The notes beneath the pieces were generated by a model. It was not told where the DNA came from and made no database searches. It saw only the letters and a program-made list of their open reading frames with translations. Shown here one piece after another: positions 8,879 to 17,389 of a DNA stretch of 42,042 nt. Position numbers and translations under genes: made by a program. Where the stretch lies: contig MPMX01000040.1 in the NCBI GenBank assembly GCA_002238725.1, forward strand, positions 1-42,042, given 5' to 3'. Positions within the stretch are counted from its first letter, which is position 1. Each line of letters starts with the position of its first letter. This DNA is from Rhodospirillaceae bacterium bin65. Lineage in GTDB: Bacteria; Pseudomonadota; Alphaproteobacteria; Bin65.

Positions 8879-10027
8879 ATGAGCGGAGCGAGCATCGACG
8901 ACAATGCCTTTGGCAGCGCCTTCGACCGTTTCCGTTCATTGGTCGAGGCCAGGTCCGGTCATCCGTTTCGGGGCTTCGACGAGGGTCTTGCCGCCGCATG
9001 GGAGAACTACAAGCCGCGTCTGCGCGACTATGCACTCGGCCTGCTGGGCTCCGGGGATTGGCTGGAGGGCGAAATCGGCGCCGGCGCGATCCTGAACCGG
9101 ACGATCGAAGCGATCGAGATCCAGGACGGCCGCCTCAACCTCACCAACAACCTCGTCTTCTGGCAGAACCGCTTCGGTCACGCCAACCGCGACCACCGCG
9201 CAGTGCTGGAGGCTGCATCGAACCCTGCGCTACGCGGCCGAATCGAGCGCTTGCTGTTCGACCTCTATCGCGGCCATGCAGACGAGGGCGTCACGTTCGC
9301 TGGGCTGGTCGACGCGACGAGCGGCAAGTATCCGCTCCTGGCCTATCTGTTCTTCCTCAAGGACATGGACCGGTACATGCCGATCCAGCCGACCGGATTC
9401 GACCGTGCATTCCGTGCTCTCCGCATCGAGTTTACCACCCTGCGGCAATGCAGTTGGGCGAACTATGCGACGTTCAACGCGACGCTGGACCGGTTGCGTC
9501 CGCTGATCGCGCAGGCCGCCGGCCTCGACACCGTCCGGCTTGTCGACGCACACTCCTTCTGCTGGATCTTCTCGACCCTGTTGAAATGGGAAGCCGAGGG
9601 CACGCTCGAACCTGCGCCGGGCGGCCGGGACGAGGGACGTGTCCTGGGCGGTCGCGAAAAATCCGTCGTCGCGATGCGGTATGCGGTCGAGGACACGGTG
9701 CGACATGCCAAGGGGCAGATCGGCGAGCGGAGGGTGAAAAACAAGGAATTGCGCATGAATGCGGCAGCGCTGGAAAAGCTCATCGCCGGCCTGCTCGACC
9801 TTCAGGGCGACCGTTGCGCGCTAACCGGAATCTCTTTCAACTTCCACGGATCGGAGGGGGACTGCAACCTGCTGCCCTCCGTGGACCGGATCGACAGCGA
9901 CGCCCATTATGAGGAAGGCAACCTTCAGATCGTCTGCCGGTTCGTAAACTTCTGGAAAAGCGACACCGGAGATGAGGAATTCAGGCGCCTGCTGAAGCTC
10001 GTGCGCGGCGAGGAAAGACCGGAATGA
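8879..10027 (+). CDS. HNH-type endonuclease
   Basis: 382 residues. The C-terminal 80 residues form an HNH-like module: C313 (CALTG), VDRID at 335-339, GNLQIVC at 347-353 (N348, C353), then VNFWK. This arrangement, with DRID in place of the first histidine, is common in restriction-type HNH proteins. The first 300 residues are helical and unassigned, and presumably give target recognition or regulation. A purine-rich ribosome-binding site (GAGGG) precedes the ATG directly. It lies 227 bases after the STAND gene on the same strand, so shared transcription is likely. Its role in defence is inferred from location; the target is unknown. Confidence 0.7.
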   Translation: MSGASIDDNAFGSAFDRFRSLVEARSGHPFRGFDEGLAAAWENYKPRLRDYALGLLGSGDWLEGEIGAGAILNRTIEAIEIQDGRLNLTNNLVFWQNRFGHANRDHRAVLEAASNPALRGRIERLLFDLYRGHADEGVTFAGLVDATSGKYPLLAYLFFLKDMDRYMPIQPTGFDRAFRALRIEFTTLRQCSWANYATFNATLDRLRPLIAQAAGLDTVRLVDAHSFCWIFSTLLKWEAEGTLEPAPGGRDEGRVLGGREKSVVAMRYAVEDTVRHAKGQIGERRVKNKELRMNAAALEKLIAGLLDLQGDRCALTGISFNFHGSEGDCNLLPSVDRIDSDAHYEEGNLQIVCRFVNFWKSDTGDEEFRRLLKLVRGEERPE

Positions 10028-10075
10028 CGTCTGCGGCTAACCGCGGGCGTCGATTTCCGGACAAGCGCACATGCC

Positions 10076-11239
10076 TCATGGCTGCCGTGCGCGACCTTGC
10101 TGCCCGAGGAGTTCGTACATGCGCTCGCGACAGAAAGACAGGAAGGCGGGGATGTGGGCCGGATCTCCCATTGGCTCGCTCCAGGAGAAGCGCTCCGGAC
10201 GCCACACCGGTTCGTCGCAAGCCTTGATCTGCAGCGGCGGCGGGACCGGCCGGCACACCTCACCGTACAGGGCAATTGCCCGTCCTTGAAGAAGCGTGCG
10301 CAGCCTGTGTGAGAAATTCGTGGGCCTCAGAAACGCCGGAAGGTAGGCCGCGTTGGACGCGCTGGTAAACAGCCCGAACAGCGGGCCGGGATTCCCGCCG
10401 CCTGCAGCCACGTCCAGCTCCTCGTTCCATCGGTTCCCATGTTCCTTGTGGTCGAAGATGTGCGCCAGCTGGTAGCCGTCCGGCCCACGCTTGCGAAACG
10501 GCCGGCCGGTGAACACGAACGCCCAGAGGTGCTTCGGATAGTCGTTGTCGTCCAATGCGAGACAGTGGACAGGAGGCGTGTCGGGCGTGGACCGGTTTCG
10601 AAACGCCGAAATCTCCTTGCCTCCGGCATGGCGCCGGACGCCGGGAAAGGCGCAGGGCGAACCGTCCCACAGGTAGATTTCGGGGTCGATACCGAACGCT
10701 TCCAACCGCTGCGACCACTCGGACCGACGCCGGCGATTGTCCTCGGCAACGGCACCGACGATCGCCGGATCGAGGAATCGAGCGAGCGGTACCAGCTCCT
10801 GCGCGAGCGTGAACAGCGTTTCTTCGGACGGTTGCGGCCAGTCCGGCCAGCGTGAAACGCCGCGCTGCGCCCACGCCCGCGACCGCTTCCGCCGGGCGAG
10901 CGTCTCCTGGCTGCCGGGCGCCTGCACTGAATGAGGCGAACGCCGGAACTCGCGATAGAGCTTGACCGCGCTCTTCAGGGTCGCACTGCCATTGCGAACG
11001 TTGCCGGAAATCGGCACGCCGTGGTCCGGTCGTCTTCCAAATCTTTCGTCTTCGGCCAAGTATGTCAGCCGTTCGATCAACCGTTGCAACCCGTCCGCCT
11101 CGAAGTGGACGTCCAGATCGCCCTCGAATCTTTCAACCCGTTCGCAGTTGGCAATCCGGCTGGCAATCGTCCCGCTGCCGAGGCCCCGTACGATGTCCAG
11201 CCATTTTTCGAAGCGTCTCGTTCGCATGATTTCGTTCAC
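10076..11239 (-). CDS. Putative HNH-fold restriction-like nuclease
   Basis: 387 residues, convergent with the preceding HNH gene. Residues 259-265 read AHIFDHK, which fits the first strand and metal-binding His/Asp of a beta-beta-alpha (HNH) fold. FTSASNAAYLP at 291-301 fits the Asn-containing turn. The N-terminus (FEKWLDIVRGLGSGTIASRI, then a DLDVHF segment and a KSAVKLYREF helix) resembles the helical N-terminal part found in several uncharacterised restriction-type proteins. An alternative start lies at residue 5 (base 11227). No methyltransferase is adjacent, so if this is a nuclease it would need another way to spare the host. Assignment is by motif only. Confidence 0.5.
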   Translation of the reverse strand: MNEIMRTRRFEKWLDIVRGLGSGTIASRIANCERVERFEGDLDVHFEADGLQRLIERLTYLAEDERFGRRPDHGVPISGNVRNGSATLKSAVKLYREFRRSPHSVQAPGSQETLARRKRSRAWAQRGVSRWPDWPQPSEETLFTLAQELVPLARFLDPAIVGAVAEDNRRRRSEWSQRLEAFGIDPEIYLWDGSPCAFPGVRRHAGGKEISAFRNRSTPDTPPVHCLALDDNDYPKHLWAFVFTGRPFRKRGPDGYQLAHIFDHKEHGNRWNEELDVAAGGGNPGPLFGLFTSASNAAYLPAFLRPTNFSHRLRTLLQGRAIALYGEVCRPVPPPLQIKACDEPVWRPERFSWSEPMGDPAHIPAFLSFCRERMYELLGQQGRARQP

Positions 11240-11948
11240 CCCCGCGCGTGCACCTGTTCGATCGTACTAGCATGGTGCTGCCAATAGAGCCCGCCAAGCT
11301 CTCTGTTCACGTCACGCGATTCGCATGTCCACAGACGCCGGCCAAACCCCGTTCATGCTGTATTCGGGGTAATCATGTGAGGGCCCGCGACTCGTTTCCG
11401 GGTGAGCCCGCTCAACCCTGCAGAATTCCTTGATTCTTCGCTCCACCCGCGAAAACGGGCGCGGGCGCCCGTCATCGTGCCGGAACCGGTTGCGTTCAAA
11501 CTCCAGACTGCGCTTGGCCTTTCATCAGGTCTTGCTGCTTGATGCCGGCCCCGGCGGCACGATCACGGCTGTCGACGAAATCCTCATCCGCTCCCGCCGC
11601 GGAGCCCAGCCCCATCCCGCTGGTGAATCTACGTTTTATGTTCTTCCGTCAGTATTCGCGGGGTGTCTCGCCGAGGCACAAAAAGCCGTGCGTATTCAGT
11701 GCATTATGGCAATGCTCGAACCACCGATCCATATCCGGTCTTCGTGCCGGAAGCGGGTGAATTTCAACTGCTGAGCACCACTGGCCCTTCATGACCTCGT
11801 CGTCGGACATCCAGGGCCCGGCGGAGACCGGCCTATCCCACCTCCAAAACGGCTGAAGTCGTGCAATTCACGACTATATCGGTCTTGCCCCTGCCCGAGC
11901 TGCCCAACGCATGAAGAAGAGCTGTCAACTCTTCGACCAAAGTGACGC
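11240..11948. other. Gap with decayed repeats, no gene
   Basis: No supported gene. It contains one copy of a dispersed element (11320-11503) and another copy of its short core at 11735-11773. On the minus strand between about 11640 and 11730 the frame reads ALNTHGFLCLGETPREY, which faintly recalls the C-terminal end of IS3/IS481-type transposases. The match is too weak and too short to call. The region looks like a graveyard between the nuclease gene and the Argonaute operon. Confidence 0.5.
11320..11503 (-). repeat. Dispersed ~180-bp element, copy 1
   Basis: A block at 11320-11365 (containing GCCGGCCAAACCCCGTTCAT) is almost identical to 23250-23296. A second block at 11468-11503 (CCCGTCATCG, then CGGAACCGG and GTTCAAA) matches 23399-23433. 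The distance between the blocks is 148 bases here and 149 in the other copy. On the minus strand both copies translate to similar peptides (E..R.R.DDG and MNGVWPA), so this could be a decayed coding fragment or a structured intergenic repeat. Confidence 0.6.
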
Positions 11949-11985
11949 TTGACACGAAAAGATTGCTTGCTGTATCAAGCAATCT
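11949..11985 (+). promoter_or_regulatory. Promoter and palindromic operator of Argonaute operon
   Basis: TTGACA at 11949-11954 is a consensus -35. A weak -10 (TGTATC, 11971-11976) follows at 16 bases. A perfect 10-bp inverted repeat, AGATTGCTTG and CAAGCAATCT with a 6-base spacer, covers 11960-11985 and ends exactly at the base before the ATG of the XRE gene. It overlaps the spacer and -10, as expected for an autorepressor operator. If the start point lies about 7-10 bases after the -10, the transcript would begin at or near the ATG and be leaderless. No Shine-Dalgarno sequence is visible. Confidence 0.65.
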
Positions 11986-12342
11986 ATGAGCGACCACATC
12001 GAAAAACTTGGCCGCCTCCTGGCTGACGCCCGCAAGCGGCAAAGGCTTACCTTGCGGGCTGTTGAAGGCACCGTCGGAATTTCGAATGCCTATTTGAGCC
12101 AACTCGAAAACGGCAAGGTGCGCGCGCCGTCGCCGGTCATCCTACACAAACTGAGTGATCTATACAGCTTGTCCTACGCGACCGTGATGCAGGAAGCCGG
12201 ATACCCAGTTCCGGAGAACGTGAAAAAAAGTGCCGAGAACGAAAGGTTCGTCGCCCGCGTGGGCTGCGTGACAGATGAAGAGGAAGATGCACTTGTCGAA
12301 TACCTGATGTTCCTGCGCTCGCGAAAGAAGGACGGAGACTGA
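11986..12342 (+). CDS. XRE-family HTH regulator of Argonaute operon
   Basis: 118 residues. Residues 7-65 form a Cro/C1-type helix-turn-helix domain (LTLRAVEGTVGISNAYLSQLENGK). The C-terminal ~50 residues are charged and helical and may dimerise. It starts directly after a perfect inverted repeat and is the first gene of a tight five-gene operon; the next gene begins three bases after its stop. By analogy with phage-type XRE proteins it likely represses its own operon. The last gene encodes a putative zinc peptidase. XRE/peptidase pairs of the ImmA/IrrE kind relieve repression by cleaving the repressor, but whether that holds here is inference. Confidence 0.85.
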   Translation: MSDHIEKLGRLLADARKRQRLTLRAVEGTVGISNAYLSQLENGKVRAPSPVILHKLSDLYSLSYATVMQEAGYPVPENVKKSAENERFVARVGCVTDEEEDALVEYLMFLRSRKKDGD

Positions 12343-12345
12343 GGC

Positions 12346-13320
12346 GTGGTCTGGTCAGTATCCACAGCCAAAATGTTCGAGCGTTGCCAGCGGCAGTGGT
12401 TCTTCAAGACCAAGCTCGCGAATGCACGCGCGAAAGACTGGGAGAGGCAACGGGCCTACAGGCTGAGCAAGCTGCAAAGCGTCAGTGCCTGGCGCGGCAA
12501 CGTCGTAGATCAGGCGTTGAGTAGGGAGGTCATCCCGGCTCTCGAACGTGGCTGGCCTATATCAGCGGACCGAGTCATTCACTCTGCCTTGGCGCGTTTT
12601 GATCGCCAGCTCCAAATCGCTCGCGCGCATCGGATCATGGATCCGGAGGTCAAACCCAGTGATTTCGGCGACGATCTGGCCGCATTCCATTGTCTTGAAT
12701 ACGGCGGAATCGTTGACGAGAACGAAATTCTTCGCGCCCGCGACGAAGTGGTTACAGCACTTCGCACATTCTTCGGCATGGAGGACTTGATCGCGCGGTT
12801 GCGTGCGGCGGACCGGCTAATTACGCAGCGTGCGCTCTCCTTCGCGCATTCGGACACAACCGTGCGGGCTGTTCCGGATGTCATAGCGTTCTTCGCATCG
12901 GCGCCACCATCGATCATCGATTGGAAGGTGCATGCGTTCGGCTGGCGGGACGCTTGGCTGCAACTTGTCGTGTACGCAACGGCCCTTACACGCTGTAAGC
13001 CGCATCGAGACTTCCCCATCGCAACCGACAGCTACGAAGTGACAGATGTCGAACTGCTCGAAGTGCAGTTGCTCACCGGGACGATACGGCAACACGCCCT
13101 AGAAGCCCGACAAATCGCTGAGGCGGATGCCTACATCGCTCGAACCACGGAGGCTATGGATCTCGCCGTCGGAGTGGTGAATGGAAAGGCGGCGGCGTTG
13201 GAGCCGAAGACATTTCCGGCAACTCTCTATCCCGGTGTTTGCGGGCGCTGCCCATACCGATCCCTCTGTTGGGAGACAGAAAAATTATGGATATCGAAAC
13301 CAACATCTTTCCGGTGTTGA
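12346..13320 (+). CDS. Cas4/RecB-like PD-(D/E)xK nuclease, Argonaute-associated
   Basis: 324 residues with a GTG start preceded by GGAG at 12333-12336. The motifs of the RecB/Cas4 nuclease family are visible: VPDV with D178, IDWK with D192 and K194, and a QLVVY helix with Q206 and Y210. Cysteines C14, C299, C302 and C308 fit the four-cysteine Fe-S cluster of Cas4/AddB-type nucleases. It should cut or trim DNA, probably single-stranded ends. Its 3' end overlaps the Argonaute start by 34 bases, so the two are translated together. Cas4-like nucleases beside prokaryotic Argonautes have been noted before. A role in making guides or degrading targets is plausible but not shown here. Confidence 0.8.
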   Translation: MVWSVSTAKMFERCQRQWFFKTKLANARAKDWERQRAYRLSKLQSVSAWRGNVVDQALSREVIPALERGWPISADRVIHSALARFDRQLQIARAHRIMDPEVKPSDFGDDLAAFHCLEYGGIVDENEILRARDEVVTALRTFFGMEDLIARLRAADRLITQRALSFAHSDTTVRAVPDVIAFFASAPPSIIDWKVHAFGWRDAWLQLVVYATALTRCKPHRDFPIATDSYEVTDVELLEVQLLTGTIRQHALEARQIAEADAYIARTTEAMDLAVGVVNGKAAALEPKTFPATLYPGVCGRCPYRSLCWETEKLWISKPTSFRC

Positions 13321-15665
13321 ATGTCGAAGAGCTCGGATACAGCTACGACTCCTACGCGGTCCGCAATTTGCGCCGCGACCAGGACGAGTATTTTCAGAAT
13401 CGGGAAGGCCTCGTCCGTACCCTGAGCTTCAGGCTCGGTGCTCCCGTCGAGGCAATAGAGCGCGATGGCGAACCGATCCTCGTCATTCCGAGCAACGTGA
13501 GTACGGTGCCGAGCAAAGTGTCGCTAGTGCGCACAACCGTCCTCTTGGAAAAGCTGACTAGTGGGACCCAGCTCGATTTCACCGCCCGGAACCCAGAAAA
13601 TGACATGATCTGCACGCGCATCGTGCAGTTCATGTTGCAGGCACCGCTTTGGGGGAATGTCCGCCTATGGCAACCAGCCGCCGGCAACCCTTTCTTCGAG
13701 AAGAAGCCAGCCGAGGAGCAGGATGGCATCGGCCGCTATCGCGGCTTCGCCGTGCGTGCCGTCATCGCTCCGTCGGGACGGATCGGCCTGTGCGTGGATA
13801 TCCGCAGCAAGTACGTCCGCACCCAACCAATCCCCGTACATCTGGATCGCCTGGGGTTTCGCCGCTTCGAAGGCCACCGATGCGTCTATAGATATGGCCA
13901 CCAATGGTATGAGATCCGCGTCGAAACCCTTTCTGACCTCAATGTCAGCGAAGAAGATATCCAGACAGAGACGGGCAAGGTCTCGCTGCTTGACTACATG
14001 GTGAATCGGTGTCGCAAACCACTTCCGGCTGATCTCGCCGCCTTGCCACATGACGCCGCCGTGCTCCGGTATCGTAACAATCGCGGCGAAGAACGCGCTG
14101 TCGCAGCTGCTCTCTGCTACCCAATTTGTGACAATCAGGAAGAGATGGCGCGCCGCCTTCATGAACGAGCAATCGTCCCACCCCATGTCCGTCGCCGCCT
14201 TACCACCCAGTATGTGGCACAATTCCTTACTAAACTGAAATTTGGAGACATTACGCTTAAGGTCGACACCGAACCAGAACGCATCCGGCAGCAGGTCTTC
14301 CAGGTTCCCGACCTGGAGTTCGGTAACGGTTGCACGCTGACCGTCCGCGGCACCAACGGCGCCCAACAGGTGAGCCTCGACAATCTCGGTCGCAAGCGCA
14401 TCGATCTCCTGCGCCATCAAGAAGCTGGCTTTTATGTCAAGGAGCCCTTCCGCAAGCAATATCTGGTGCTACCGCAATCCGTCGCGGAAAGCTGGGGCAC
14501 GCAATTCGTCACGGATCTCGCCCGGGTAGTCGACGAACTCTATCCGGAGGGCGGCGGATATAAACCCGAGATCATCACCTACCGTGACCGCGGACCAAGG
14601 ACCTACAGGGAACAGGGTAAAGCGGTTCTGGACTCGCTGGACCGCCATATCCTTGAACCTGCCTACGCAATGGTCATGGTACATCGTACGACTGACCGCA
14701 AGATCCGTGAGCATGACGCATTGGCGGCCATGGTGATCCGCGGATTGCGGGAGCGCGACATTTACGCCGCTGTCAATCACTCGGAGATGGGCGAGCGGTG
14801 TTACGTCATGGTGTCCGGGCGAGACGGCGGACCTCGTTACGAAATACGCCACAAACACCGTGGCCGCTTCTTGGGCTACCTGCGCAATGTCGCGCTGAAC
14901 AAGGTTTTGCTCACAAACAGTTTTTGGCCCTTTGTCCTTGCGTCACCGCTGCATGCTGACGTGGTGATTGGGATAGATGTGAAGAACCAAACAGCAGGGT
15001 TTACGGTAGTCGGTAAGCGTGGCGCTTTTGTTCGCACCGAGTGCCACACCTCGCAGCAAAAGGAGAAGCTACTGAAGCCACAGGTGCTGACATACGTTAC
15101 GAAACTTCTCCGTGACGAGTATCGTCGCGTAGGTAAACCGTTGACTGCAATTGCGATTCACCGCGATGGCCGATGCTGGCAATCGGAGATCGACGGAGCA
15201 GTGGCTGCGATTCGGATCCTGAAGAAGGAAGGCACCATTTCGCACAACGGGACGCTGACCATCCTCGAAATTTCCAAGACAGCCCCAGTGCGCCTGCGGC
15301 TGTTCGAAGTACACCGAAAGCACAACGGTCGCCCGCATGTGGAGAACCCGCAGGTTGGGACCCATACAATCATTAACGACGTCGAGGGCTTTCTGTGCTC
15401 AACGGGGCGGGCCTTCCCTCACCGGGGGACCGTCCAGCCGCTCCATGTGAGATGCGTGCTAGAAGGCATGCCGTTTAAGGATGCGCTCGAAGACGTGTAC
15501 GCGCTGACCACGCTTGCTTGGATGCGGCCTGACGACTGTTCCCGGTATCCCATCACGCTGAAGCTGACTGACCGGTGGCTCGGCGAGGAAGCAAGCGAAT
15601 TCGACGAGGATACGCTGAGATACATCGATGAAGAGGGAGAAACTAAGCGGAGGGCGGAGGCATGA
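13287..15665 (+). CDS. Long prokaryotic Argonaute, predicted catalytic
   Basis: 792 residues from the ATG at 13287, chosen because GGGAG lies about 11 bases upstream; an in-frame start at 13239 would add 16 residues inside the nuclease gene. Size and layout fit a long pAgo: N and PAZ-like parts (LSDLNVSEEDI region), a MID domain (VMVHRTTDRK and following), then PIWI. In PIWI, IGIDVKN gives D564, QQKEKL gives a candidate glutamate finger E593, HRDGR gives D627, and LKLTDRW gives D762 at the position of the fourth residue. The D564-D627 distance (63) is close to that in characterised slicers. A complete DEDD tetrad predicts guide-directed cleavage. The choice of E593 is the least certain. It overlaps the next gene by four bases (ATGA). 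Confidence 0.8.
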   Translation: MDIETNIFPVLNVEELGYSYDSYAVRNLRRDQDEYFQNREGLVRTLSFRLGAPVEAIERDGEPILVIPSNVSTVPSKVSLVRTTVLLEKLTSGTQLDFTARNPENDMICTRIVQFMLQAPLWGNVRLWQPAAGNPFFEKKPAEEQDGIGRYRGFAVRAVIAPSGRIGLCVDIRSKYVRTQPIPVHLDRLGFRRFEGHRCVYRYGHQWYEIRVETLSDLNVSEEDIQTETGKVSLLDYMVNRCRKPLPADLAALPHDAAVLRYRNNRGEERAVAAALCYPICDNQEEMARRLHERAIVPPHVRRRLTTQYVAQFLTKLKFGDITLKVDTEPERIRQQVFQVPDLEFGNGCTLTVRGTNGAQQVSLDNLGRKRIDLLRHQEAGFYVKEPFRKQYLVLPQSVAESWGTQFVTDLARVVDELYPEGGGYKPEIITYRDRGPRTYREQGKAVLDSLDRHILEPAYAMVMVHRTTDRKIREHDALAAMVIRGLRERDIYAAVNHSEMGERCYVMVSGRDGGPRYEIRHKHRGRFLGYLRNVALNKVLLTNSFWPFVLASPLHADVVIGIDVKNQTAGFTVVGKRGAFVRTECHTSQQKEKLLKPQVLTYVTKLLRDEYRRVGKPLTAIAIHRDGRCWQSEIDGAVAAIRILKKEGTISHNGTLTILEISKTAPVRLRLFEVHRKHNGRPHVENPQVGTHTIINDVEGFLCSTGRAFPHRGTVQPLHVRCVLEGMPFKDALEDVYALTTLAWMRPDDCSRYPITLKLTDRWLGEEASEFDEDTLRYIDEEGETKRRAEA

Positions 15666-16030
15666 GCGATCCCGGCCTTTACGCTACGCTGTACGGCCAC
15701 CTCCACGATTGTGCGGAGCTGATCGACGACGTGATCGTTGATCTTGAAACCGCAGGATGCGCGCGTGATGATCCGCAGCGCAAGATGCTCAGTTTCTTGC
15801 TTCGCGCCCTCGAGACAGCGCCATCGTCTGATATTGGCGCGGCCTTGCTGTGGAACGTGCTGCGGGCAAACAAGGGTTCACGAGGCGCGGATTGGAACAA
15901 GATCGCGGATGCGATCGATCGCGGCGATGCGTCCGGTGACGTGATCAGTCGCCTCGAGGAACTTGCTCAAGTTTTGGAGGCGGAGCGGGCCGATATGAAC
16001 GCAAGGATGTGCGCGTCGAATGCTCGATGA
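15662..16030 (+). CDS. Small helical protein in Argonaute operon
   Basis: 122 residues, no domain recognised. The sequence is acidic and predicted helical throughout (LHDCAELIDDVIVDLE, then LEELAQVLEAERADMN). Its ATG overlaps the Argonaute stop by four bases and its 3' end overlaps the peptidase gene by 11, so it is made in step with both. It has no signal peptide or membrane segment. It could be an accessory or adaptor subunit for the Argonaute or an inhibitor of the peptidase. Nothing in the sequence decides this. Confidence 0.7.
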   Translation: MSDPGLYATLYGHLHDCAELIDDVIVDLETAGCARDDPQRKMLSFLLRALETAPSSDIGAALLWNVLRANKGSRGADWNKIADAIDRGDASGDVISRLEELAQVLEAERADMNARMCASNAR

Positions 16031-17213
16031 GTACTTCCACGGGACGCTGCCGCAACTCATTGAGCGCGGCCGGTTGCTGAAGGGGAAAATACCGCGAAAC
16101 CTGCCGCGGGACTACGACAGCCTCATCCGGGCCTGCGACCTTGAGCTCGACGGTATCATCTCGCGGTTACGTGACCTTCAGACACCGCTGAACGCCGAAA
16201 GCAACACGTTACGGCATGCGCAGCTGCGAAAATTCCGGCGGGCAGTCGCCGATCTCGACCATGTGGAAACCACTGGCATTGCGGCTCTTAATCGTGCACA
16301 TGAAGACGACCACCATGCAAACCGGTTGCTGTACAAGATTTGCAAAGAGATTGACTACCCGTGGATAACGCCTACCGTGACGACATTATCAACCTCGCAC
16401 TTTTACATCGACACTAGGCTAAACTTGATGTTCATACCCCCCGCAGAGGGCAGTTTTCTACTGCATTTGCCGGATCTTTATCACGAATTAGCGCATCCCT
16501 TACTTGCGCGGACTAACAACCCGGTGCTAGACAAACTGCACAGTTGTTACCTGCAATGTACGGCGTACCTACATGACTACTTCGCCAGAATGCGCCAAAC
16601 CGAGGACGCCCGGCGAGGACCACAGGCGTTCAAGGACAGCGTGGATCGGTGGGAAATCCTCTGGACAAAATACTGGCTGGTCGAGTTTTTTTGCGATTTG
16701 TTTGCAGTTGCAACGCTCGGCCCGGCTTTCGCGTGGGCGCATCTGCATCTCTACATGAAAACCGGTCGCAATGCTTTTTCCGTGCCGTCGGGCATTCGTA
16801 TTGCCACTCACCCGGCCGACGATGCGCGGATGCGAGCGGTTCTTGCATCGTTGCAAAAAACCGGGTTTACGGATGCCGCCGACGCTATCACCGTACGATG
16901 GAACAAGGCGCTGCGGCTATCGGACGACGAGAGGGATCCAGACTATGCCCATTGTTACCCGGACGACCTGATCGATCGCGTTGTCGCAATGGCACTAGAA
17001 GGGGTTCGGGCGATGGATTGCCGCATCGCTGGTCCCAACAGCGGAGACCCGATCTTTGCACTGCTAAACGAGGCCTGGGATAGATTTTGGTCTGATCCCG
17101 ACACCTATCATCGCTGGGAGTCCGAAGCTGTAAATGCTTTGCTTGACCATTGCCAAAGCGGTGGTGCCAGTATCACGATACCAGATACGATCTCGAGCGG
17201 TGCCGCCTATTGA
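16020..17213 (+). CDS. Putative HExxH zinc peptidase in Argonaute operon
   Basis: 397 residues. HELAH at 155-159 is a classic zinc motif in a helix (DLYHELAHPLL). A second helix at 219-229 reads VEFFCDLFAV, giving E222 (or D226) as likely third zinc ligand, as in gluzincin and ImmA-like folds. The N-terminal 130 residues are helical. The domain seems cytoplasmic: no signal peptide or membrane helix. It is the last gene of the operon. I recognise no named family. A proteolytic switch on the XRE repressor or on the Argonaute complex is one hypothesis; a toxic protease effector is another. Confidence 0.65.
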   Translation: MLDEYFHGTLPQLIERGRLLKGKIPRNLPRDYDSLIRACDLELDGIISRLRDLQTPLNAESNTLRHAQLRKFRRAVADLDHVETTGIAALNRAHEDDHHANRLLYKICKEIDYPWITPTVTTLSTSHFYIDTRLNLMFIPPAEGSFLLHLPDLYHELAHPLLARTNNPVLDKLHSCYLQCTAYLHDYFARMRQTEDARRGPQAFKDSVDRWEILWTKYWLVEFFCDLFAVATLGPAFAWAHLHLYMKTGRNAFSVPSGIRIATHPADDARMRAVLASLQKTGFTDAADAITVRWNKALRLSDDERDPDYAHCYPDDLIDRVVAMALEGVRAMDCRIAGPNSGDPIFALLNEAWDRFWSDPDTYHRWESEAVNALLDHCQSGGASITIPDTISSGAAY

Positions 17214-17389
17214 CGGATACTCCGCCAATCCAAGAGGATCACCAACTAGGAGACCGAACACGTCGGCGAACCGCTGTCATGAAACTACGTGCCGGTCCAA
17301 GATCCAAATTCCGTCACTTGGTTATCCCTGCATGGAGGCAATTGACGTTTGACCCATCGGCATTCGCGAAAAGTCACATCCCATAAGAG

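Noticed and set aside
11640..11730. IS3/IS481 transposase tail on the minus strand
   Set aside because: Only about 17 residues with a vague resemblance; not enough for a call.
13287..15665. PIWI-RE family instead of Argonaute
   Set aside because: PIWI-RE proteins usually come with a DinG-like helicase and have different conserved residues; here D564, D627 and D762 fit a slicer-type PIWI domain.
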